From contig MCGE01000023.1 of the NCBI GenBank assembly GCA_002105175.1, forward strand, positions 62,001 to 126,000: a stretch of DNA of 64,000 nucleotides, given 5' to 3'. How positions within the stretch are numbered: position 1 is the first letter of the stretch; each line of letters begins with the position of its first letter. This document shows positions 12,407-23,501 of the stretch, piece after piece. This DNA comes from Absidia repens (taxonomy: Eukaryota; Mucoromycota; Mucoromycetes; Mucorales; Cunninghamellaceae). The notes under the pieces were generated by a model. That model saw nothing but the letters and a program-made list of their open reading frames with translations. It did no database searches and was not told the DNA's origin. Both the position numbers and the translations under genes were made by a program.

Positions 12407-13268
12407 GGTGTATGATAGATAGTATTAATGTGAGAGAGTGATATACGTCTATATGTATTTCAAGACGGTCTAGTATAAATATAATATAAAAACAACGAGT
12501 GACCCTAGTTTGTGTGTGCAAAAAGGATATGACAAAACCCCACAAAAAAATAAGAAAAGAAAGAGGAAGAAAAAAAAAAGCAGAAAACGCTAGCACCTAA
12601 AAAAATTTACTTTTTCTACGAAAAGCCACCATCCAGCCAATCATTCAATGGCACTAAAATCATATTTCAATCGCCGCTAGCTGCGGGTCCCTTAGATCTT
12701 GACCTAATGGCATCAAATATCCACTGAATATAGTTTCTTGTGAAGATCTATTTGCTTGATTGAGTAATTTACATGGTAGGAATTGAACATATAGTGAATT
12801 AAAGCAAGTATCGTTGATAAAAGCCGGCCGAACTTTCTTCTGGCGCCGTTTGAAAAAATGACATGAACATGAAAATGCAATAATGCCACAACACTAAAAC
12901 ATCCAAAAAGAGTGTCATAATTGCTTCACCACCAAAAAAAGTCCTGCCTCACCATCCCCCATCCGTCCCTCTTTTTTTTTTTTTTTTTTTTCCTTAAAAA
13001 AAGTCAATTTATTTTATTCAATATTTATCGAGTTAATATCTACTTGAACCGAAAATAAGATCGAAGGCGTATGTATAATTACTCGCCTGTTAACTATTTA
13101 CAGAAGTTTTCTGTGCCTCAGGTCAATCGACTGCGGAATTTGAAAAAAGCAAGTCGTTGGCCTTTTTTTTTTTTTCTCTTCCCCTTCACTTCCCTTTTCT
13201 CTTGATCTACACACTTCCATCTTTTTTTTTTTTTTTTTTATTCTCAATACATATAATTAGAAAAAAAA
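12407..13268. promoter_or_regulatory. shared divergent promoter region, eRF1 / CCT1
   Basis: The two start codons face apart across 862 bases. A CCAAT-like box (AGCCAATCATT) sits near 12635. T-rich or CT-rich runs lie at about 12972-12990, 13164-13176 and 13221-13238, just before the CCT1 start. Such pyrimidine tracts before the ATG recur at other genes here. Co-regulation of a termination factor and a chaperonin subunit is plausible but only inferred from the arrangement. Confidence 0.5.
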
Positions 13269-15655
13269 ATGTTCCAAACACCACAAAGCAATTCCCTTTT
13301 CCTTGGAGGTGAACGTAGTACTGGACAAGATGTGCGTTCTGGCAATGGTAAAAACTCATCTGTCATAAAAAAAAGCAAAATAAAAATTATTGATGACGTT
13401 TTGGTGTTCTGTGCAATATTTTTTACACGCGTTTGTATTGTTTCTTTTTCAATTCATAGTTCTTGCTGCTGCTTCTATTGCTAATATTGTCAAAAGTTCT
13501 CTAGGGCCTGTTGGTCTGGATAAGATGATGGTGGACGAAATTGGAGTAAGTGAAAACAAGGAAAAAGGCAGTAAACGGATAGATGATGGGGAACTGGTTT
13601 GATTTTGACTGACCCGCTTTTTTTTATTTTTCCTCTACTTTCATCACAGGATGTGACGATCAGCAATGATGGTGCTACTATTCTTCAACTTTTGGAAGTG
13701 GAACATCCTGCTGGCAAAGTCCTTGTGGAACTTGCACAACAACAAGATCGTGAAGTGGGAGATGGTACAACGTCTGTGGTGATTATTGCTGCCGAATTGT
13801 TGAAGCGAGCTAATGAATTGGTCAAGAACAAAATCCATCCTACGACAATTATTACTGGTTATCGCTTGGCGTCAAAGGAAGCTTGCAAATTTATTGCCAA
13901 TGAAATGGCTATCAAGGTTGACACTCTAGGCAAGGAATGTTTGGTCAATGCTGCTAAAACCTCCATGAGCTCAAAAATCATTGGATCGTAAGTGAAATGT
14001 GTGCAATAATATAAAAGGGGGGGTATATAAATTAAACTAACTATTGTTACATAGGGACTCTGACTTCTTCGCCAACTTGGCTGTTGAATCTATGTTGGCT
14101 GTCAAAACTACCAATATCCGTGGTGAAAGCAAATACCCTGTCAAGGCTGTCAACATTCTCAAGGCCCATGGTAAATCTGGTCGTGAATCTGTCTTCGTCC
14201 GCGGTTATGCTTTGAATTGTACAGTGGCCTCTCAAGCTATGAAGACTCGTATCGATGGTGCTAAGATTGCTTGTCTTGACATGAATCTTCAAAAAGCTAG
14301 AATGCATCTTGGTGTGAACATTGTCGTCGACGATCCTGATAAGTTGGAAGATATTCGCAAAAGGTAATATAAATATGCATGATAAAAGAAGGGAGAGCTT
14401 TTATAAAGTGATTTTGACATTGACATCATTTGTTTTTCTTTCAAAAAATAGAGAAATCGAGATTACAACTGAACGTATTCAAAAAATTCTTGCCACTGGC
14501 GCCAACGTTATCTTGACCACCAAGGGTATTGATGATCTATGTCTTAAGTTATTTGTTGAAGCTGGTGCAATGGCTGTCCGTCGCTGTAAAAAGGAAGATT
14601 TGAAACGCATTGCCAAGGCTACTGGAGGTATTACAAGTGATTGAATGGTATGAAATGTTATGTTACTAATATTTTCTGTTTCTCATACTTTATTTAGCTA
14701 CCATGTTGTCTACTTTGGCCAACTTGGAAGGCGAAGAAACATTCGAAGCTTCTTATTTGGGACAGGCTGAAGAAGTAGTACAAGAACGTATCTCTGACGA
14801 TGAATGCATTTTAGTCAAAGGCACTAAGATTCAAAACTCTGCTTCTATCATTTTACGTGGTGCGAATGATTATATGTTGGATGAAATGGAACGCTCTTTA
14901 CATGACTCTCTATGTGTTGTCAAGCGAACTTTGGAAAGTAATAGCGTTGTTCCTGGTGGTGGTTCTGTCGAATCGGCTTTAAGTATATACCTTGAAAACT
15001 TTGCTACAAGCCTGGTAAGTGAAAAAAAAAGGAAAGGTACCATTGGATGGAACTCAACATTAATTTCGATGTGTTTTCACTCGCTTTTTGTTTAATATAG
15101 GGCTCCCGTGAACAATTGGCCATTGCTGAATTCGCCAACGCCCTACTTGTGATTCCCAAGACCCTCGCTGTTAATGCTGCTAAAGGTAAGTAATGAGAGA
15201 ACAAAAGGAACAGTGGTCATGATTACAACTTACACCCTTTCTTACCACTTTTCCCTCTCTTTCCTTTTCTACCCTCGCCCTTATCTATACTCTTCGTAGA
15301 TTCTACTGAACTTGTGTCCAAGCTTCGTGCCTATCATAATGCTGCTTTGAATGCCAATGCGGATGATCAAAAACGAGCATTGAAATACTATGGTTTGGAC
15401 TTACTCAACGGTGAAATCCGAGATAATTTGAAAGCCGGTGTGTTGGAACCTGCCATGTCCAAAATCAAGTCCCTTAAAAGCGCTACTGAAGCTGCTATTG
15501 CTATTTTACGAATTGACGATATGATCAAGGGTAAGAGATTAACAATTCAAAAGAATGTGATGGAATTTGATTAGTAACTGCTTCTCTTTGTTTGATTTTT
15601 GTCAATTATAGTGGCTCCTCAACAACAAGCTCAAGACGATGGACATGGTCATTAG
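13269..15655 (+). CDS. TCP1: T-complex protein 1 subunit alpha (CCT1)
   Basis: Nine exons: 13269-13347, 13460-13545, 13650-13987, 14055-14363, 14452-14627, 14698-15014, 15101-15185, 15300-15530, 15612-15655, giving 554 aa. It is one of eight subunits of the cytosolic group II chaperonin that folds actin, tubulin and other clients with ATP. Visible hallmarks are [12 protein letters not shown], the nucleotide-binding [12 protein letters not shown] and GDGTTS (about 92-97), and the alpha-specific runs [47 protein letters not shown] and [27 protein letters not shown] is the C-terminal ATPase motif. The C-terminus ends in a Gln/Gly/His tail. The exon 5-6 junction joins KATG to [18 protein letters not shown], matching the family. 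Divergent from eRF1. Confidence 0.97.
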
Positions 15656-15742
15656 TATTAGATTCTTAGGCCCCTGTTTTAGTTTCATTTTGTTTTTTGT
15701 CTCACACCTCTTTGCTTCCCATCATTTACACCATTATCATCA

Positions 15743-15748
15743 AATAAA
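15743..15748 (+). terminator. polyadenylation signal of CCT1
   Basis: AATAAA lies 88 bases after the CCT1 stop codon, in a T-rich 3' region. Confidence 0.6.
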
Positions 15749-16109
15749 ACTGTTAACCATTTTTTGCAATTGCTTTTTTATTCATCTTCATCGTCCAAGT
15801 CTCTTAATATAGTGGAGATTTTGTTTTGTTTTTGTTTTCTGGATGGGAAAAGGGTGCTTGAATAAATGGTAGGATGATCGCCCATTTTAAGTGACATGCA
15901 TTTTAGGTATGGTAGTATCATATGATATACATTATGTATCTATCGCTTATATTGTCATGGTAGGATGATAGAAGTCGTTGAAATATATGGTTTTTCATGA
16001 ACTTAGACACCGTCCCTGCCATTTTGCATCTTGGTAAGCGGTCATTAGGGTTTAACTGGCATTCATTTGGGTTTCTTTTATTTCTTTATTATATCACATA
16101 CAGAAATAA
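15749..16109. other. intergenic region
   Basis: AT-rich sequence between CCT1 and repeat copy A2. TGGTAGGATGAT recurs at about 15868 and 15958. Nothing codes convincingly. Confidence 0.4.
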
Positions 16110-17190
16110 ATAATAATAACGAGTTGGATATACATAATATGTCCAATATAGCGGAGGTTATGCTAGCGTCACGGCCTAGATTGACTAGTATGAATGGTAG
16201 AGCGGGAAAAGGTCACGTTTAATACTAGGCGACCTGGAACTGCCAAACAATCCATAGGCCTTAAGGCGGGGATCATAGATAAGTCAAAAAGTCCAAAAAT
16301 GTTAAACAGGATACCAGTCGCTACATACACAACACGACTTGGATTTACTTATATGACTGGTCGAGGAGGAATAGGGTTATCTTTGACAGTAAGTGATCTA
16401 ATATTGTTAACTGGTTCCTGGGGCATGGGGGAATGATCATAGGGAGATAACTAGATAGCAAAAGTTTAATAACACACTCTAAGAAAAAACTGAATAGCAA
16501 TATTGTTTATTATACTATAATCCAGAGGATAATTAATAAAACTCATGTCATATTTTATTAAAATATATTGGCAGATACTAGAGCTAAAAACGAGAGGTTC
16601 TTTGTAACAACGAATTCAATGCAGAAATCTATTACAAGAAGGATGAGGGAGTCTGTAAATAGATTCAAAGAACGGTCAACACTAATCTAAAGGGGAAAAT
16701 GTATAAAAGGAATTATTATATTATAGAAGGCACGAGAAAGTCTGAAGGGATCCCATTTATTGAAGCACGGCAAACGTCAACAATACTCAAAACTGGTGTT
16801 GGTAGTAAAAAAAGGAAACTACTGCACAGAGCATGGAAGTCAATGGTATATATTTCATTGAAGTAGGTAAAACTAAACATATTTTATTGAGATATAAATA
16901 CAAACTATAGGTAACTAAGGCTAAACTAAGCTAATGGAGGCATCAAAAGGCAACTAATGATGCCTTCTGATCCTAGATCCAAAATGAAAGGGTTCCCCAT
17001 GCATCTTGTAATCCCTGAGCTGAAAACACTTCTAAACTAGTCCTGACACTATTCTAAGTCCAACAGAATTCCATAAAAGTTGAATGGTGAAGAAAAAAAA
17101 TGAAAGGGAAAAAGTAGTTGAAAGAGAGAGGGCGGGGGCAAAAAAATTGGGAAGTAAATAAAACTTCACGTGGGCGGGATTTGAATTGCC
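16110..17190 (-). repeat. repeat family A, longest well-preserved copy (A2)
   Basis: The far end begins with AACGAGTTGGATATACATAA, matching GCGAGCTGGATATATACA in A4 and ATAGTTGGATATATACA in A3. The next shared block (about 16345-16405) has GACTGGTCGAGGAGGAATAG and AGTGATCTAATATT. Then come CGGTCAACACTAATCTAAAG, AAACTAAGCTAATGGAGGC, the core AAAATGAAAGGGTTCCCCAT, and the end block CTTCACGTGGGCGGGATTTG with CACGTG at 17167-17172. No intact ORF of useful length. The class is unresolved. Confidence 0.75.
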
Positions 17191-18436
17191 TTCTTTTCTT
17201 TTCATCAATGAAGAAGCTAGTACTTAAAAAAAATTCCAGAAGGTTGCTTTCTTGCTAGATATATCAGGGCTGCAATTATCGGAATAATGATATTACCCGA
17301 AATTAACGAAAAAATTACATTTTCCCGTTGATATCGTTATAGTGAGTCTCAATTGTATCATTAGACTATCATACATAGCTGTGCTGGTTGTTATACTGTA
17401 GTCTATATCTACACACGAATAAAATCTGTGTTGTCTTTTTTCTTTCACATTGTCTCACATACTTCTTGTTGAACGGGTATACTCAGACTACACGGTCCTG
17501 TATAGATGTATGCAGAAAAAAAGAATTGGGTATGTTATGCGCAGCGGCCCGTTTACTGTACGTGCTGTACGGAACTCCGAAATACTGGGACGAGAGGAAT
17601 TTTTGAATGGTTTGAGAAAACCGCAATGGTGGAAGCGTAAAAAAGGGATGATGAAGTACGCATAAAAAGTTAAGCGTTGGTGAGCTCATAAAAAAAAAAA
17701 TGGTAATCGAAGCGCACTATAGGGTATTTAGTGTACTCGTACAATATTCCCTTTAATCGACAAACGTCTTGTTGTTGTGATTCGTCGATACCTCCGCCAA
17801 ACCCTGCCAAGATCATATGCCTATTTGAAGCTTTTATTTATTTAGTTTTTCTTTTAGAAGCAAAAACACCCCAACCTCACAACTTTGTTATTTTTCACCT
17901 TCCAATGATACAGTATTATTCCTATCTAATTCATGACTGTCTTGTTTGCTGTTAAATAAACAAAATACAGTACTGTACTGTATCTTGAACACTTCCATGC
18001 AACTCACATTTTTACAGACATTTTTGCTGAATTACAGCATATTCAAGTGACCACAGTACCTTGATACCTCCATCAATTCAGTTTCACATTTATGAATTGT
18101 CGTGTCTTCGGGAGACACCGATTTTTTCCTTTTATGATATTAATTGGGGGGGGGACCGATTGCACCAATGGATTATATTTGTATATGTGTTCTTTTTAAA
18201 TCGAGTTTATATGCATATATGCAGTATATATATATTTTGATATTTTGACAAGACAATCTAGGAAAATTTTGTATCATAGCAATGAAATTCGAGCATTAAA
18301 TGACATGTTAGGGTAAAAACGCGGGGTGTGAATGTCGGATAGCTTTTCAAATGATTGTAAAACAAAAATCGTCTTTTTTTTTTCCATTTCAAAAATATCA
18401 CTATCTCCATTCCTTTTTTTTTTCCCTTCTTCTTTG
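17191..18436. other. intergenic region, 5' side of the MPDU1-like gene
   Basis: Short overlapping plus-strand frames at 17388-17665 are not protein-like. A small palindromic ACAGTACTGTACTGT stretch lies near 17967. Immediately before the start codon at 18437 there is a long pyrimidine-rich tract (18370-18434), typical of promoters and 5' UTRs in this window. Confidence 0.45.
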
Positions 18437-19381
18437 ATGTTTGGTGAAACATTACTATTTTGTCTATGTGTCATCATCACGTCATCCCTTGCTGCACCTA
18501 TTCCATATCCTGGCTTCTTTGAACGCAAAAACCTCCTGCCACCCCTTTTGCGCGATCCGCTTGCAGCTCTCGTTGGTGAAACTTGTTATGTTTCTTTGGT
18601 TGAAGACTTTCACGTTACTGATACCGTTTGTTTGAAATATGCCTTTTCCAAGGTCTTGGGATTCGGTATTGTATTTGGAAGTGCTATCATCAAAGTACCA
18701 CAAATGGTGACGATTATTTCAAAACGATCAACCAAAGGCCTTTCACTTGCTTCTTATTATTTGGAAACATACGCCTATATCATCATCCTAGCATATAATC
18801 TACGACAACGAAATCCCTTTAGCACCTACGGTGAAGTGGTATTTATTGCAAGCCAGAATGTGCTCATCACTCTCATGATCTTTTGGTATGCACGACCTCC
18901 AACAACAACAGCGACAATGACGACTACATCATTATCAGAGTCAGTGGTATGGCCCTTGCTTGGTAATCTGTTAGCTTTTGTTGGTGTATTTTGTATTTTG
19001 TTGGTCCCAACTTGGATACCTCATTGGCTATTAGCAAGCTTGTATGCTGCGACGATTCCGATGACTCTGGCTAGCAAGCTCCCTCAAATTCATACCAATT
19101 ATGTCAATCGATCAACAGGGCAGCTCTCCGTGTTCGCGGTGTTGAATTATTTTGCAGGCACAACGGCTCGAGTATTCACTACTATGACAGAATTAGATGA
19201 TTCACTTATGTTGGCGGGTAATGTACTGGCGAGTTTGCTCAATGGTGTCCTAGTGGTGCAGGTTTATATTTACTGGGGCAAATCAATAGACGGTTCTACT
19301 GCCGCAAACGTGTCTTATGCTACTGGTGTTGGTCATGTCTCTGCCTCTTATGATGATAAAACGGAATCCAAGGCCGATTGA
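18437..19381 (+). CDS. MPDU1-like PQ-loop membrane protein
   Basis: A single exon of 314 codons. The N-terminus (about 1-20) looks like a signal peptide or first membrane segment and the rest has several hydrophobic helices. Two PQ-loop repeats are visible: KVPQMVTIISKRSTKGLSL and KLPQIHTNYVNRSTGQLSV. The block YAFSKVLGFGIVFGSAIIK and the repeat spacing match mannose-P-dolichol utilization defect 1 (MPDU1/Lec35). That ER protein is needed for use of dolichol-phosphate mannose and glucose in N-glycan and GPI assembly. An in-frame ATG at 18332 would add 35 residues, but they are encoded by the pyrimidine tract, so I chose 18437. Another PQ-loop transporter is possible but less likely. Confidence 0.85.
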   Translation: MFGETLLFCLCVIITSSLAAPIPYPGFFERKNLLPPLLRDPLAALVGETCYVSLVEDFHVTDTVCLKYAFSKVLGFGIVFGSAIIKVPQMVTIISKRSTKGLSLASYYLETYAYIIILAYNLRQRNPFSTYGEVVFIASQNVLITLMIFWYARPPTTTATMTTTSLSESVVWPLLGNLLAFVGVFCILLVPTWIPHWLLASLYAATIPMTLASKLPQIHTNYVNRSTGQLSVFAVLNYFAGTTARVFTTMTELDDSLMLAGNVLASLLNGVLVVQVYIYWGKSIDGSTAANVSYATGVGHVSASYDDKTESKAD

Positions 19382-19484
19382 TTTGCATACTTCTTCTTCC
19401 CTTCCCTATCTCTTTGTTTTCTAGTTTTATCACTACATTGTAGTTACAGTCCATTATGGCAGTTTGTATTATATTCTTCCCTCA

Positions 19485-19518
<34 letters not shown>

Positions 19519-19600
19519 TATATATCAATAAATAATGAAACCATTTATTATCATCAATCAGTTGCCTTTTATTATCAGATTTGGGCGAATTTGACGTCTT

Positions 19601-19628
19601 GGGGGGGGGAGGGAGTGGGTGATATGGG
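19601..19628 (+). other. potential G-quadruplex motif
   Basis: Four G-runs (9, 3, 3 and 3) are separated by loops of 1, 3 and 6 bases. It lies 220 bases after the MPDU1-like stop and about 200 before the thioesterase start, in otherwise AT-rich DNA. A T-run of over 20 bases sits at about 19491-19515. Confidence 0.5.
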
Positions 19629-19831
19629 ATAGGCGGCGGGGACGGCTAAGGGAATAGTTTGTTAGCCGTTGCTTTTAGACAACCGTTTTCTGGCTGGGCA
19701 CGAAAACGAAATCCCGGAAAAAATGATCGTTGCTCATTGGCCTCGGTGTTGAAACTTGATTATATGTAATCAACCTTTTTATTATTGTTATTATTATTAT
19801 TGAATTGCCTTCCTTTACTCACTCATTGCCG

Positions 19832-20765
19832 ATGATTCCGACGATACTACAACCCCTATCAGCGAATATAAAAAGGCGCTCACGGTTTTTGATTACTCGA
19901 CCTTGTCTTAGCTTTTATTCGACACAAAAGCAATCCCCTTCTCAAAGATTCCGGTTGCGCTCGTTCGCTACCCCTACAATCGGTGTTTTACTCGCAACTG
20001 GCGTCACTTACTCTGTTATGGCTGCTGAAAAACATAACGCACTCTTGGAACAAAAACATATCTTGACTGGGATGAACGGCGATCACGTTACTGTAGCAAC
20101 TGAAGAACGAGATAACTTAGATGTGGTCAAGGAAGCACGTGCCAATAAGGACTTGGTAGAAATTGAAGCATACAGTCATTTGCAAGGAAATGCCCTGCTG
20201 ACCAATTTCACTGCCTCGGTAAGTTTATATTGGAAAGTGAGATGGGCGAGGGCGACTATATTGATTGTTTGTTTTTTTGTGGTGGTGATGATGGTGATAA
20301 ATAGACTCTTCGGGCGAAAGGGAAGATGGTGGTGCCTCCGGTGGTGTTTTATAACAAAAGTCGAACGGAAGTGACGATTGTGGTGCATTTAGGAACTGAT
20401 TTGTGTGGCCATGATGGTATTATTCATGGTGGTTTATTGGCTACCTTATTAGATGAAGCGTTAGCCCTTGTGGTAAGTAAGAATTAAATTTTATATAGGT
20501 ATCATACCATTCACATGTATCTTATTTTTGAAAGGCAATGCCCTCTCTACCCAATCATGTTGGATTTACGGCCAATTTGAACATCGATTATCGGCGACCT
20601 GTCAAATCTGATCAATGGCTGGTGATGAAGGGTCGCTTGGATAGAGCGGAAGGACGTAAAGCGTTTGTAGAAGCTTGGATAGAAAGTTTACAAGGTGATG
20701 TCAAGTTTGTAGAAGCAAAATCATTATATATTTCCCCAAAATCTCCTTTAGCTCGTCTTATTTGA
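19832..20765 (+). CDS. mitochondrial hotdog-fold acyl-CoA thioesterase-like protein
   Basis: Three exons, 19832-20218, 20305-20472 and 20535-20765, give 261 aa. Residues 1-35 are Arg/Ser-rich with no acidic residue, a typical mitochondrial presequence, and a short hydrophobic stretch (TIGVLLATGVTYSVMAA) follows. The C-terminal half is a 4HBT/PaaI hotdog domain: GHDGIIHGGLLATLLDEAL carries the HGG motif with a downstream Asp/Glu, followed by TANLNIDYRRPV. THEM4-like fungal mitochondrial proteins share this plan and are presumed to hydrolyse acyl-CoA. The substrate cannot be deduced. The start is the first ATG in frame after a stop-free leader that only has TTG codons. Confidence 0.82.
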
Positions 20766-21008
20766 AAAATTGATAAATAAATTTTGTATATTTTACCCAT
20801 CCTTTTTTCAATGTCTCACTTTTGGAATTGTTTGATCCGCTACCAATTTTTCTGTTTCGGGGCTTTATAACATTGCGCTTGACTGAATCTCATTGACCGA
20901 GAAAAAAGTTTTTTGACACCCCGCTTTTTTTTTTCCATGGACACTTGACTTGCACCTCTTCGTTTTATTGATTTCTTTTTATTTTATCAAACAACAAACA
21001 TACAACTT

Positions 21009-22901
21009 ATGTCTCGTCTTTACTCCCCTTCGGAGTGGGTTGCACCATTGGTTCCTTTATTGTCTTTACTCATTTTACCCCTGGGCCCTTTGCTGTTTCC
21101 AAGATCTTATCTTTTCTTGCTATTCACGTACTTTACAGTCTTCTTATACACTCAAGTCAATCATGTATGCAAGTTCTATATGACCTCCTGCAAAATACGA
21201 GCGACTATTGCAAAATGGAATCAACGAATTCGAGCAACGGTGGTAGATCAGCAACTGGAAGAGCATTTGCAAATTCAGCAACAAACTTGTGCTACAAGCC
21301 GACAAAACTCACCTAGTATCACTCGTGAACGCAACAGCAATAATAATAGCAACAACGACACCGATGACCGTATTCAAATTTTGGATGAAATCGAACAATT
21401 GCAATTTTATGACGATCCGGCTTACATACATACTTTTATTATCCCAAATTATTGTGAACCAGATGGGTTGTTGAAAGATACCATTGAACGAATGGCAAAT
21501 CATAGGTAAGAAACAACTGCTGTTTTGAGTACGTGTATCATCTGACTGTTTGTCTTACGTGGTTATTACTTTAATAGGAATGCAAAGTCTCATTATGCTA
21601 TTATCATGGCAATGGAACAATCAGAGTCGGAATGGGAAGCGAAAGGCCAACGATTTGCCTCCATATTTACTGACCGATTTGCTCATTTTATTGTCACTGG
21701 GCATCCGCAAAATATTCCTGGTGAAAGTCGTGGCAAGGGATCCAATGTATCTTATGGTGCAAGACATGGCTGTGCTGAATTGCTTCGTCGTGGGGTGGAT
21801 CGGCGTCAGGTGATTTTGACTGTGACGGATTCTGACTCTGCCATTCCCGAACTCTATGTGCGTGAAGTGGAAGATAGATTACACCGTGCGGACGATCCTC
21901 ATTATTTGCTTCTAGCTCCTCCAATCTTTTTTTCCAGAAACTGTTATCAGGTACCGGCTGCGGTGCGTGTGACGGATATTACCTGGTCTGCTATGGTCAT
22001 GTCGAATCTCAGCAATAGCGGTGGCCTCTCTTTTCCTTGCTCTACTTACTCTCTCTCAATGATGTTGGCTGAACGCGTGGGCTACTGGGATACGGACGCG
22101 GATGCAGTAGGCGAAGATATGCATATGTGGCTCAAGTGTTTCTTTAAAACCAATGGTCAAGTACGTACGGCACCCATTTATGTCCCTATCAATTTGACCA
22201 ACGTCCAAACTGAAGGCTATCTCTCTAATGTCAGTGCTCGTTATGTCCAGGCCAAGCGACATTACAATGGTGTGGCGGATGTGGCCTATACTCTCAAAAA
22301 TGCTTTCACGCGTCGCCGTGGTGCACCCAAGGGATCTTTGTTGGATGATGCAAGCAGTGGGTTAGCAATGGTAGCTTCATCTTCTGTTAGTTGGATGGAC
22401 AAGATGACTGTATGTTTTTTGATTTTGGAGGCTCATATGATTCCCGCAACCTCTGGTTGGCTCATGTTTGCTGCCGTTCCCTTGATGCAATTTCTTTTGT
22501 TTCCACCACTTTCTGCCTTGGCGCTTGTGGATCCTTCGCAGAACCCTATTTTGACATCCGACTTTTATGCGCAATTGTGGAATATGGTCAAGATTATCAC
22601 AGTATTGCTTCCCTTCCCTTTGTTTGGCACTTTGGCTGTTTATGAACAATTGCATCGATCGATTGATCGCGACTTCTTACTGAAACCGAAAAGTGAATCT
22701 CGTCAATGGAAGCATCTGCTTGATTATGCGACGCTACCTGTGGCTGCCTGGTTATTCATGACTCTACCCTCGACCCTGGCTTGTGTTAAACGATTATCTC
22801 TGGCAGAACAGCAGTATATTGTATCAGAAAAGCTATTCCAAGACTCAGTGATGGACAAGGATGGTGATCGTTATGAAATGACGACCAAGTCTGCAACCTA
22901 G
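21009..22901 (+). CDS. GT2-like membrane glycosyltransferase
   Basis: Two exons, 21009-21505 and 21578-22901, give 606 aa. It has two hydrophobic segments at the N-terminus (about 10-55), a low-complexity Asn/Gln/Thr stretch (about 85-120), then a GT-A type region: AYIHTFIIPNYCEP, HYAIIMAMEQSE and TVTDSDSAIPE, where DSD is a candidate DxD motif. DAVGEDMHMWLKCFF resembles the downstream catalytic acid motif of family 2 transferases. The C-terminal third has about four membrane segments. It lacks the QxxRW motif of chitin synthases, so I do not call it one. Acceptor and donor sugars are unknown. It is tandem with the thioesterase gene. Confidence 0.72.
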
Positions 22902-23382
22902 TCATACACCTCTCCACCTCCCCTCATTTTATTTTTTCGGTTTGTATTTATTTTTTTATCTCTTTTAATACTATATCTATTGTCCCCTCTTTGTTTATTG
23001 TCCCTAATTATTTATTACATTATTTATATCTATTATTACACGTTTATTCAAAATTTCTGCATTCATTGATCCATACTTCTTACTACTTACTACTTACTAC
23101 TTCATACTAATAAAAAGAAAATTGTAAACCTATATTCAATCTTATTTTTACAGTGCTGACTTTTTGGATTTGGGCAAGCTACTGCACAATGATTCTATTT
23201 AATGTGTATACATGTGTGTATAAATGCGCAGAGAAGCACGGGGAACCTGGTTTTTGTTATGTATGGTATCTATTTCTCTCAAAGGGGTTTATCTCTTTAA
23301 TTTCCATGCGCAGTAGTAGGCAAGGTTATGGGCACACTCATAAAATCTGCTTGGTTTCTATCCTGGATTATCTGGGTTTGAA

Positions 23383-23430
<48 letters not shown>

Positions 23431-23501
23431 GCAGGCTATTTATTTTGCTGGCGGGTTCTTTTTCCTTTTCTTTTTTTTTTCCATTCAGTTGAATATCCCA
23501 C
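22902..23501. other. intergenic region with the longest T-run of the window
   Basis: It contains a TACTACTTAC triplicate near 23080 and a run of 44 T at 23386-23429. A second pyrimidine tract (23458-23490) stands just before the Sam50 start. A plus-strand frame of 145 codons at 23153-23590 is open only because it crosses the T-runs. Confidence 0.6.

Noticed and set aside
18332..18436. Upstream ATG extension of the MPDU1-like gene
   Set aside because: The added 35 residues are encoded by the pyrimidine tract that usually precedes starts here.
21009..22901. Calling the GT2-like gene a chitin synthase
   Set aside because: The QxxRW and EDRxL motifs of chitin synthases are not seen.
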